Below are positions 51,827-59,473 of a DNA stretch of 59,879 bases, in pieces; positions within the stretch are counted from its first letter, which is position 1, and every line of letters begins with the position of its first letter. The notes beneath the pieces are model-generated. The model saw only the letters and a program-made list of their open reading frames with translations, was not told the origin of the DNA and ran no database searches. The translations under genes and the position numbers were made by a program. The stretch comes from a virus. The stretch spans positions 1 through 59,879 of IMG/VR virus record IMGVR_UViG_3300034198_020932; one strand, written 5' to 3'.

Positions 51827-52583
51827 GAGAAGATTCACTAGCCCACTCGTAAAAATGAGTCTCGGCAGTTTTTCTAAAATTTTCAATTTCACCAGTTATC
51901 ATTGCTAAGTCTTCTCTAGTTTCAGTAAGCTCTTCGATCGTTTTATCTATCGAATTTAGTAAACTTTGCCTAGATTTCATTGCCTCTTGGCCATTCTCAA
52001 GGTCGTCAGCGCTAACCAATCCCATGTCAGCAAGTTCCTTAATGTCAGGATTGCTCAACATATTCTTAATTAGTTCAAGATCAGACTCATCGTCAAGGTA
52101 GTTCAAATAGTCTTCTATTTGATAACTTACATCGTCTTCGATATTATCATGAGTTGTTTCTGGATAGATTAGTAGCCAACCGCCGCTTTTGCCTCCGGCT
52201 CCAACTTCTTTTATCCATGAGAATGATTCTTTGTAGTCTTCGGCATGCATTTCATAAGTATCTTCCATGTACCTATACCAGTCCGCATACATCATTTCAT
52301 CATCAACCTCCTCTAGGTCTTCTTCTCCTCGTGCCGCTGCCCATTTCTCTAGGTCAGGATATGCATGAATTTTCATGTTTAGAGCGTAGTGAGCTCTACC
52401 GCCCTCACGTTCATACCAATACCTGTTCTCTAAATCATTCAAAGAGTTAGATAGCTCTTCTAACTTACCAAGGACTTCAGTATCCTGAAGTTGAGTTAAC
52501 TTACTTAAGTAATACGAACCAATATCTCGATTCGCTCTTTCCAATATGAATTGTGAAAATGTGTATAATCTATTACCTAGCAT
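51822..52583 (-). CDS. Tagged protein (TFSQFILE)
   Basis: A 253-aa protein with N-terminus LYTFSQFILERANRD (tag). A coiled-coil segment (about 25-55) is followed by acidic sequence (EEDLEEVDDEMMYADWYRYM), then a compact segment GAGGKSGGWLLIYPETTHD, and helical coils to the end. I do not recognise a domain. It overlaps the previous gene by 11 nt. Likely packaged with the other tagged proteins; inferred. Confidence 0.55.
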   Translation of the reverse strand: MLGNRLYTFSQFILERANRDIGSYYLSKLTQLQDTEVLGKLEELSNSLNDLENRYWYEREGGRAHYALNMKIHAYPDLEKWAAARGEEDLEEVDDEMMYADWYRYMEDTYEMHAEDYKESFSWIKEVGAGGKSGGWLLIYPETTHDNIEDDVSYQIEDYLNYLDDESDLELIKNMLSNPDIKELADMGLVSADDLENGQEAMKSRQSLLNSIDKTIEELTETREDLAMITGEIENFRKTAETHFYEWASESSL

Positions 52584-52977
52584 TTTGTGCTTTACTTATT
52601 TCGATTGCCTGTAATTGTTTTACTGCCTTTTTACGACTTGTGTGAGTTCCTAATACTTTAGTTCCCTTTTTATTCTTTACTTCCCATTTATCTCCGTGCT
52701 TAACAATCTTTTCGTTCATCTCATTAAACTCTGAAAAGCTATGAACCTTATTCTCTTGAATTACTAGTTCCAGCTGTTTTACTTGAACTGGCTCTGTTGC
52801 ATATTGATGTTCAGCACTACACTTTCCGAACGCGGCTGCACATGTTTCAACTTTTTTAACTATCTCAGCTACTTTATCTTTTATAACCTCAAGTTTTTGA
52901 ACTTGTAAGGTAGTTAGTTCGGTCGTATTCTCGTCAATCGTGTACAGATATTCAAGAAATTGGTCAATTTTTTCCAT
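52573..52977 (-). CDS. Small protein with C-terminal DNA-associated-type basic motif
   Basis: A 134-aa protein. The N-terminal half is a coiled coil (LEVIKDKVAEIVKKV). SFSEFNEMNEK (about 80-90) is a weak internal version of the tag. The C-terminal part (HGDKWEVKNKKGTKVLGTHT, RKKAVKQLQAIEI) is a basic W-x-V-x-(S/N)-x-x-G-(K/T)-x-LG-x-(H/F)-x-(S/T) module common in phage proteins. Function unknown. It overlaps the next gene by 11 nt. Confidence 0.5.
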   Translation of the reverse strand: MEKIDQFLEYLYTIDENTTELTTLQVQKLEVIKDKVAEIVKKVETCAAAFGKCSAEHQYATEPVQVKQLELVIQENKVHSFSEFNEMNEKIVKHGDKWEVKNKKGTKVLGTHTSRKKAVKQLQAIEISKAQNAR

Positions 52978-53583
52978 TTATAAGGATATTTTTGAGGCAA
53001 TAACAATGCCGAGTATTAATTTAGCGTAGACTAACTTAAAGTGAAAATACGTGAATATGATGTTTAAATTTTCTTTAGAAATCTTAACGACTCCCTTTTT
53101 GGTGTACATCTTGTTCACTGAATTTATTACTGATACTGCTTCAGATAAAGGTTTTCCACCCAGTAAAGACTGAATGACCTCGTTGAAGGTTTCCTTGCTC
53201 AATGACGCTGATCTATCTTTGATTCCATTGAGCCATAGATCCGCTTCCATTACGATATCACGTTTAAGAAAAATGTCCTTGGTCTTGAGACCTTTGTCTA
53301 TTCTTTTAGCTATCTTATCTAGACTTTTAATTGAGTCGGCGACTTCGCTAATCCACTCCAGTTCATCGGCATACATTGAGATCACCATTTTTGATGGTGT
53401 TCCGACATGTGTGAAATTTATTAAATTTGGACTAGTCTTTCTGGCTGAGAATTCTTCATCGAACATCATTGCCATGACTGGTGCAGAGGCAACTTCCATC
53501 GAAAATTCATTCCCGAATGGAAAATTTTGCATGAATGGGAAGGCCCGATTAATCTTAGTTCTTTCAGTAGTGACTTCTCTCAC
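52978..53583 (-). CDS. Uncharacterised protein, first in a tagged-protein unit
   Basis: A 201-aa protein starting at GTG. I do not recognise it. The N-terminal half holds Met/Phe-rich sequence (FPFMQNFPFGNEFSMEVASA), the middle is helical (WISEVADSIKSLDKIAKRID) and the C-terminus hydrophobic (FKLVYAKLILGIVIA), possibly membrane-contacting. A late promoter motif is 18 nt upstream. Confidence 0.5.
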   Translation of the reverse strand: MREVTTERTKINRAFPFMQNFPFGNEFSMEVASAPVMAMMFDEEFSARKTSPNLINFTHVGTPSKMVISMYADELEWISEVADSIKSLDKIAKRIDKGLKTKDIFLKRDIVMEADLWLNGIKDRSASLSKETFNEVIQSLLGGKPLSEAVSVINSVNKMYTKKGVVKISKENLNIIFTYFHFKLVYAKLILGIVIASKISL

Positions 53584-53601
53584 CTGACAAAAGCTTTTTG
53601 G

Positions 53602-53610
53602 TTATTTATT
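53602..53610 (-). promoter_or_regulatory. T4-type late promoter motif, 51-53.6 kb leftward unit
   Basis: The reverse strand reads AAATAAATAACC 18 nt upstream of the GTG at 53583. Confidence 0.45.
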
Positions 53611-53653
53611 TGGTAAATTAAACCAAATTGTGTATTTAAAGTACAACAAGTAT

Positions 53654-55267
53654 ATGTCAAAACAGCTAGAACAACAAATCAAATCATTGGATCTAAAGCA
53701 GAATGCAATAAAGATCCTAATTAACTCGTTTTACGGAGCCTTCGGTAACCGATACTTTTATTTTCACAACAATGATATAGCTCAGTCAATTACTTTGCAA
53801 GGTCAAGACTTGATCAAGTTCTCCATTAAAGCGGTCAATCACTATTTCACCCATAAGTGGCATTTAGACACAGAACTTCACGAAAAGCTTGGGATTACCG
53901 GTATGACAATCAATCAGATTGAGAAAGAAGCAGCAGTTTACACGGATACTGACTCAGTTTACGTATGTTTTGATTTCGCAGTTCAATCCGTTGAAGGATT
54001 AAACTTATCCGATAGTGAATCTCTTGAATTTTGCCTAGCAATCAATCGACATAGGTTAAAACACTATTTTGAGCAGGCATTTGAAAAATACGCATCTCAT
54101 TTCAACACAGATAATCGCCAGAATTTTGAGCTTGAGAACTTATCACGTGCCGGAATTTGGCTTGCAAAGAAAAAGTACGTGCTAAAGGTTTCATACAAGG
54201 ACAATAAGCATGAAAGATTATTGGACAAAGAATCCTTGATTATCAAGGGACTTGAAGCAATTCAAGCCTCATATCCAATATGGGCACGTAAACACCTACA
54301 GGATCTGTATTGGGAACTCTTAGACTTGGGTTACAACTTAGATCTTGAAAGAGATCTTATTCCTAAATTACTTAGTTTAAAAGACGAATGTAATGCACTA
54401 AGCGTTGATGAGATCGCATTCAACTTCTCAGTTAGAGTTTACGAAGACTACGTTAAGAAATTAAATCCACTTCAGCTTGAAACAGGTATGCCAATTTACG
54501 GCAGAGCTGCTGCATATCACAATCACTTAATCAAGAAAACAAATAATCAAAAGTATTCCTTGATTCGTAGCGGTTCGAAAATTAAATTCTACTATGCTGC
54601 TGCAAATGAACATAATTTCGATATTTTTGCATACGCTCCAGGTGCGTATCCTGAAGAATTCGCGGTTCCGATGGATCGTGATCAGCAGTTCTTTAGATTA
54701 ATTGTTGAGCCAATCAATAAGCTGCTGGTTGCAATGGGATATTCTGAACTTACTCCAAGTCTTGCTCGTAAAGTCGATATTATCAAGTCCAGAAGTCGCA
54801 GTAAGGACTTCACGCCAGAAGAAACTTTTCCGCTGTATGCAGTTAGTTCAGTTACGTTAGAGTATGCTGAAATTCCAGAAAGCTGTCAAGACTTCATAGG
54901 CAATCCTGATCTACAAGTTCCTCCAGCAATTTTCCCAATCTATATCTCATCCATTTCAAAATTTGGATTGAATACTGTGATTGTGCCTAAGCATGAACTT
55001 AAGAAGTATCGTGATCGAGTTGCCAAGAAATTAGGCATTGAGGTAGATGATCCCTTTGCAATCCCAGTTGAAACCATGCAAGAGTACCTAAGAGAAAACG
55101 GCTGGACTGAGATAATCAACAGTCCGACTGGAGGTTCATGGTTGCAAACTGAAAAATACGAAAAAGCGGTTAAGACCGGTAAGGACTATTATAAAATGGG
55201 ATATGATTTGGAAAAGGCATACAAGTCCGCAACAAAACCCAAACCTGTAAAAGTCACTGCTGAATAA
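53654..55267 (+). CDS. DNA polymerase family B, C-terminal part (motifs B and C)
   Basis: A 537-aa protein holding the second half of the gp43-type polymerase. It opens MSKQLEQQIKSLDLKQNAIK, then motif B as KILINSFYGAFGN, and motif C as YTDTDSVYV. The thumb region follows, and the C-terminus is basic, as expected for the clamp-contact region. I used the first ATG; a GTG 24 nt earlier would add eight residues. Its first helix is similar to the last helix of the N-part (KKLEEQLDAK), as if the break occurred with a short overlap. A small gene and primase follow. Confidence 0.88.
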   Translation: MSKQLEQQIKSLDLKQNAIKILINSFYGAFGNRYFYFHNNDIAQSITLQGQDLIKFSIKAVNHYFTHKWHLDTELHEKLGITGMTINQIEKEAAVYTDTDSVYVCFDFAVQSVEGLNLSDSESLEFCLAINRHRLKHYFEQAFEKYASHFNTDNRQNFELENLSRAGIWLAKKKYVLKVSYKDNKHERLLDKESLIIKGLEAIQASYPIWARKHLQDLYWELLDLGYNLDLERDLIPKLLSLKDECNALSVDEIAFNFSVRVYEDYVKKLNPLQLETGMPIYGRAAAYHNHLIKKTNNQKYSLIRSGSKIKFYYAAANEHNFDIFAYAPGAYPEEFAVPMDRDQQFFRLIVEPINKLLVAMGYSELTPSLARKVDIIKSRSRSKDFTPEETFPLYAVSSVTLEYAEIPESCQDFIGNPDLQVPPAIFPIYISSISKFGLNTVIVPKHELKKYRDRVAKKLGIEVDDPFAIPVETMQEYLRENGWTEIINSPTGGSWLQTEKYEKAVKTGKDYYKMGYDLEKAYKSATKPKPVKVTAE

Positions 55268-55480
55268 ATGATCGTTCAACTCAATCCAACAATACCATTA
55301 ACTACTCCGTTGGGAGACGGATTTGCCGTAGCCTTAATAGATTACGGCGAGGATCACGATTTAAAATGGGTCGTTATTCAGACTGGGTCTGGTGAGATCT
55401 GGACTTGGAAAAACTCTAAGGTTCGTGGAGTTAAAAATATAACAAGTGACCGAAACAACATAAGCGAAATTAAAGAATGA
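55268..55480 (+). CDS. Small protein between polymerase C-part and primase
   Basis: A 70-aa beta-rich protein (GFAVALIDYGEDHDLKWVVIQ, GEIWTWKNSKVRG), likely an SH3-like barrel. The start follows the polymerase stop directly (TAAATG) and the end overlaps the primase start by ATGA. Its coupling to both suggests a replisome-linked role, not identified. Confidence 0.55.
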   Translation: MIVQLNPTIPLTTPLGDGFAVALIDYGEDHDLKWVVIQTGSGEIWTWKNSKVRGVKNITSDRNNISEIKE

Positions 55481-56598
55481 GAATTGAGGAAGTAACTGCC
55501 TTCTTGGAAATCCTACTACGTAAGAGATTTCATGATGTGCCAGAAAAACAAAAGATTGAAGAACACAGCTCTCGAAAATTAAATTTCGCCTGCCCAATTT
55601 GTGGTGACTCTGATAAAAAGGTCTCCAAAAAACGTGGTAACTTATATTTAGACACCGGAGCATACAAATGTTTTAATGATGGTTGCATGGCATACTTGCC
55701 GATAGGTGAGTTCATTGCCAAGATGAGTAAGGAACATGGAATCATGTTGCCTAGCTTTTTATTGGACGGAGATTACCAGCCAGTGAAAGTAAAACGGGTT
55801 GAAAATCAACTCTTACGATTCCTAACTTCTGATACTAGTCAATTGGTCACAATCACCGATGTAATAAATCGATTTTCTCTAAAGCGACTTGATACTGTGT
55901 CTGAAGAGTCTACTGCATTTCAATACATCAAGTCAAGGGATCTTAATCTTATTGAAGACTTTGGCGATTGTCTCTACACTGATGCTAGCGATAATAAAGT
56001 TTACATATTTAATTTTGATCGCAGATCAGGTAGATTATTAGGCTTTGCAATTCGTAGCCTTGACCCAAACTCTGACAGAAAGTACATCATTAAATCATAT
56101 ACGGATCTTTCGCTAATCTTTGCTCAACGCGGTCTAAACAAGGAATTGGTTGAGGATGCAAATTTCCTAAACAACTATTTCAATATCCTAAATGTTGATT
56201 TCACAAAACCTATTTTGATGACTGAGGGTCAATTTGATTCTCTTCTACTTGAGAACTGCATTGCAACTTCAGGTGCCTCTAAAGCCAGAAGTATTCTTGC
56301 TAATCTTGGAGCAAAGGGCGCTACTCGAGTTGTTTTCGATAGGGATAAAGCCGGTAAAACTCAAATGATGAACTTCATTAAGCAAGGTTACTCAGTGTTT
56401 CTGTGGAATAAGGCAATCGATTATCTAAAAAAGAAATTCTCATCAATTGACGATATCAAGTCAATTCAAAGAATCAAGGACATCAATGATATGTACTCTT
56501 TCATCCATTCCAAGGACCCTGAGTACAGTCCACGTGACTTTAGTCAATGGATCAATAGCTATTTTAGCGAAACCGTGTTTGACATGGCGTACCTATAA
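55477..56598 (+). CDS. DNA primase (gp61-like)
   Basis: A 373-aa DnaG-type primase. The zinc-binding domain uses CPICGDSDKK (Cys39, Cys42) and CFNDGC (Cys65, Cys70). The TOPRIM core has MTEGQFDSLLL and VVFDRDKAG, with the Glu and the D-x-D needed for metal binding. It makes RNA primers on the lagging strand together with the gp41-like helicase. Length is close to T4 gp61 (342 aa). A late promoter motif overlaps its stop codon and serves the next gene. Confidence 0.87.
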   Translation: MRIEEVTAFLEILLRKRFHDVPEKQKIEEHSSRKLNFACPICGDSDKKVSKKRGNLYLDTGAYKCFNDGCMAYLPIGEFIAKMSKEHGIMLPSFLLDGDYQPVKVKRVENQLLRFLTSDTSQLVTITDVINRFSLKRLDTVSEESTAFQYIKSRDLNLIEDFGDCLYTDASDNKVYIFNFDRRSGRLLGFAIRSLDPNSDRKYIIKSYTDLSLIFAQRGLNKELVEDANFLNNYFNILNVDFTKPILMTEGQFDSLLLENCIATSGASKARSILANLGAKGATRVVFDRDKAGKTQMMNFIKQGYSVFLWNKAIDYLKKKFSSIDDIKSIQRIKDINDMYSFIHSKDPEYSPRDFSQWINSYFSETVFDMAYL

Positions 56599-56602
56599 AT
56601 AA
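56594..56602 (+). promoter_or_regulatory. T4-type late promoter motif, head completion gene
   Basis: CTATAAATAACT on the forward strand, an exact TATAAATA match over the primase stop, 4 nt before the ATG at 56607. Confidence 0.6.
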
Positions 56603-56606
56603 CTAT

Positions 56607-57113
56607 ATGAAACCTAAAGAGCAGAAGAGCATCAAAACCTTCTTAAAACCAAGAGCCGGGTCAATTAGGCAAGGCTATTTTAAACCCGCATTTCCTGAAA
56701 AATACGTCGGGGATCCAACTCAAATCATATTTAGATCAAGTTGGGAATTCAAGTTTCTTAAATGGTGTGATCACAGCCCAACTGTAATCAAGTACTCTAG
56801 TGAGCCGGTTGGAATTCCTTATTACAGCCCATTAGACAAGAGAGGTCACACTTACTACATTGATTTTTACGTTGTCACAAAGGACAGTGAAGGCCGAGAA
56901 CAGTCTTGGCTAATAGAGATCAAGCCAGATAAGTACACAAAACCTCCCACTGCACCGGACCGAATGACGAATAAACAGACTGCAAATTATGTCTATGCCG
57001 CAAAACAATACATCGTCAACCAGGCTAAATTCGAAGCAGCAAAAGAATTTGCTTCAGTTAGAGGTTTAAAATTCGGAATAATTACCGAAAACTTTCTGTT
57101 CAAATCAATATAA
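56607..57113 (+). CDS. Head completion protein gp4 (nuclease-fold)
   Basis: A 168-aa protein with the gp4 pattern: GYFKPAFPEKYVGDPTQIIFRSSWEFKFLKWCD, then SSEPVGIPYYSP and a PD-(D/E)xK-type core (YYIDFYVVT..., WLIEIKPDKYT). In T4, gp4 is needed to finish the filled head. The core resembles TnsA/restriction-type nucleases, so end trimming of packaged DNA is possible. It starts right behind a late promoter motif. Confidence 0.8.
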   Translation: MKPKEQKSIKTFLKPRAGSIRQGYFKPAFPEKYVGDPTQIIFRSSWEFKFLKWCDHSPTVIKYSSEPVGIPYYSPLDKRGHTYYIDFYVVTKDSEGREQSWLIEIKPDKYTKPPTAPDRMTNKQTANYVYAAKQYIVNQAKFEAAKEFASVRGLKFGIITENFLFKSI

Positions 57114-57122
57114 AAGATAGTA

Positions 57123-57755
57123 ATGGCAATACAGCAAATAAAGGACTACATTGAAACTGGCCGGGTCGAAAATTTTACTCAACCTGGTCCAAATTACCGA
57201 TTCGCAGAAGAGTCAGTACAGGTCCCAATCTTGATTCCTGGCCATGTCTATACATTCGTTGCGAAAACAATTAAGGGTAATGACGGTTTGCCTAGTCTAG
57301 ACGATTACACTACCGGTCAAACTAAGGGCTCAAAACCCTACATTGATAACTATCCAATATTCATTTCATTGGGAAGCAGCGGACCGATTGAATTTGGTTT
57401 CAATCTTAAAGTAATGCCCCAGACTCTTAGGCGAAAGTTCATTCAGACATATCTGAAGAGGATTTTACCAGTCCTGTCTAATCTAACTGATGATAAGGGC
57501 GGATTCCTAGAGTATCCAAAGCGAATTCGACAGCCTGAGATGAATCCTTTTGGAAAAGTTGATAAGAATTTCATAATGAGCATCAGCCCATATTCAGGTA
57601 TTAAATTTGAGTTCCTGGTTGATAAATATAACAGAGAAGAAATGCGATACTTGCGCTTAATAGATTGGCCGAATGTGCCAAAAATCGGAGAAGTCAACTA
57701 CTCTCGTGATGAATCTATTGCGACAAGGTCACAAATTTCAGACTTTTTGAAATAA
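57123..57755 (+). CDS. Uncharacterised virion-assembly protein between gp4 and portal
   Basis: A 210-aa protein with an extended beta-rich core. YPIFISLGSSGPIEFGFNLKVMPQTLRRKF is a segment that I have seen in neck/head-linked proteins of diverse T4-like phages but cannot name. The gene sits between head completion (gp4) and the portal, so a head or connector role is likely. Confidence 0.5.
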   Translation: MAIQQIKDYIETGRVENFTQPGPNYRFAEESVQVPILIPGHVYTFVAKTIKGNDGLPSLDDYTTGQTKGSKPYIDNYPIFISLGSSGPIEFGFNLKVMPQTLRRKFIQTYLKRILPVLSNLTDDKGGFLEYPKRIRQPEMNPFGKVDKNFIMSISPYSGIKFEFLVDKYNREEMRYLRLIDWPNVPKIGEVNYSRDESIATRSQISDFLK

Positions 57756-57760
57756 CATAA

Positions 57761-57769
57761 CATAAATAA
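57761..57769 (+). promoter_or_regulatory. T4-type late promoter motif abutting the portal start
   Basis: CATAAATAA ends directly at the portal ATG. It could be a promoter giving a leaderless transcript or only an A-rich translation leader. Confidence 0.3.
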
Positions 57770-59452
57770 ATGGCAGGATTTTTAGATAGCAATCCAGTAA
57801 GAGGACTTAGATCAGGTTTAACAGCGCTTAGCCGATTCGGCATGAAGTACGATGATCTACTCGTTAAGAATTCCCAAGCAATCGGTTACATTGAGGGCCA
57901 GCTAACGGGATTCAACAATGCATTAGGCGATGACCTAATGAAAGCAACTCTTGCTCTATCGGACACAACGTCTTCACTCAAGAATAAGTCAATTGCATTC
58001 TTTCAATTGGATTACGTTCAAAAAAGAGAGCGTCTTCGAGATCTTGCCTCAAACGGTGAGATTGAATTCGTTATTGAAACTATTGCAGACGATGCAATCG
58101 TATTTGACCAAGATAACCGTTTCTGTTATCCAAACGATCTAGTTGGTGAAATCAACTATCGTGGAAAGAACAAGGATGAGCGATTGAATTATCAACAAAA
58201 GATCTTGGACAAGTACCAAGAAAATTTTGAAAAGATTTACAATGCATGGGGCTTTGACCGAGGTATTTCTGCATGGCAGTACTTCTATCAATGGTTAATT
58301 GAAGGTCACTTGGCATTCGAAATCATTTACGATAACCTAACTAATCCAAAGGACATTATTGGTTTTAAAGAATTGGATCCATCTACTCTTTACCCTGAAG
58401 TTAAAAAGGACTCAAGTGGTCGTATTTACTTACAATGGGCTCAACGTGATCCAGTTAATAAAATGAATCGTACACTAACTGATTCTCAGATCATCTACAT
58501 TTCTTACTCAAATGAATTTAGAACGAAGCGAGTTAGTTTTGTTGAACGTTTAATTCGTTCATTTAACCTATTGCGTTTGATTGAGCACTCTAAGGTCATT
58601 TGGCATACAATGAACGCGCCTATTCGTTTAAAGACCACCGTTCCAGTTGGAACCAAGTCAATGCAAAAGGCAAAGGAGGACGTTCGCGAATTCACAAATA
58701 CTCTAAAGGAAGACATTTCATTTGATGGCAGTTCCGGAGAATTAATGGTTGACGGTAAACCTAATATCCTGTTCTATAAGAACTATGTTTTACCTAAGAA
58801 TGATCGAGGCGAGGCTATCGATATTGAAGCATTGGAATATCCTGGACCGAATTTATCAGGGTCTGAACTCCTAAAATACTTCCAAGATAAATTAAAACTT
58901 GATTCTAAATTACCTTACTCTCGTTGGTCTGAAAATCAGGGTTCTTACACAATGAACGCTGAGGGAATCTCAAGAGAGGAAATTCGTTACAATAAATTCA
59001 TCAAGCGTTTACGTTCAGCATTCAAGGAGTTAATGACTAAACCTCTCTACTTGCAAATGTGTTTAGACGTTAAGGACCTTAAGTCAGATCATCGATTCGC
59101 GAATGCGGTTGGTTTAACATGGCATGATGATAACGTGTTTGAAGAAATTAAGACTCAAGAGCTACTTAACAAGCGTCTTGCAACCCTTAATGCTATGAAA
59201 GCTGTAGTTAATGATGAAAATAAACCTTACTTCTCAACTGAGTACTTGATTAAAGAATACTTGAAGCTAAGTGATGAGGATATTGCCAAGAACAAGAGTT
59301 ATCAAGCTACGTCTGAGGGAGAAGCCGAAGCTGCTGCGGCTGGAGCAGCAGGAGGAGCAGCCCCAGCTGGAGGAACCGCCTCTGAGCCTGCTGCAGAAAC
59401 CGCTCCATCTGGCGAAACCGCTTCTGAAGTAGGAACCAAGGGTCAATTATAA
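57770..59452 (+). CDS. Portal protein (gp20-like)
   Basis: A 560-aa portal vertex protein. Diagnostic stretches: AFEIIYDNLTNPKDIIGFKELDP, SYSNEFRTKRVSFVERLIR, and APIRLKTTVPVGTKSMQKAKEDV in the middle, and GISREEIRYNKFIKRLR with the downstream crown region. It forms the 12-mer ring that gates DNA entry. The size is near T4 gp20 (524 aa). The last 45 residues are Ala/Gly/Pro/Glu-rich and probably disordered. Its start is preceded directly by ATAAATAA. Confidence 0.9.
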   Translation: MAGFLDSNPVRGLRSGLTALSRFGMKYDDLLVKNSQAIGYIEGQLTGFNNALGDDLMKATLALSDTTSSLKNKSIAFFQLDYVQKRERLRDLASNGEIEFVIETIADDAIVFDQDNRFCYPNDLVGEINYRGKNKDERLNYQQKILDKYQENFEKIYNAWGFDRGISAWQYFYQWLIEGHLAFEIIYDNLTNPKDIIGFKELDPSTLYPEVKKDSSGRIYLQWAQRDPVNKMNRTLTDSQIIYISYSNEFRTKRVSFVERLIRSFNLLRLIEHSKVIWHTMNAPIRLKTTVPVGTKSMQKAKEDVREFTNTLKEDISFDGSSGELMVDGKPNILFYKNYVLPKNDRGEAIDIEALEYPGPNLSGSELLKYFQDKLKLDSKLPYSRWSENQGSYTMNAEGISREEIRYNKFIKRLRSAFKELMTKPLYLQMCLDVKDLKSDHRFANAVGLTWHDDNVFEEIKTQELLNKRLATLNAMKAVVNDENKPYFSTEYLIKEYLKLSDEDIAKNKSYQATSEGEAEAAAAGAAGGAAPAGGTASEPAAETAPSGETASEVGTKGQL

Positions 59453-59473
59453 TTAATCTTTAATTCTCTATAA

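Noticed and set aside
53630-53653. GTG start for polymerase C-part
   Set aside because: Not excluded, but the ATG at 53654 has an A-rich leader like other genes here and already covers the helix leading to motif B.
5090-55267. Split intein joining the two polymerase parts
   Set aside because: Neither the last residues of the N-part nor the first of the C-part show intein blocks or the Cys/Ser and His-Asn splice residues.
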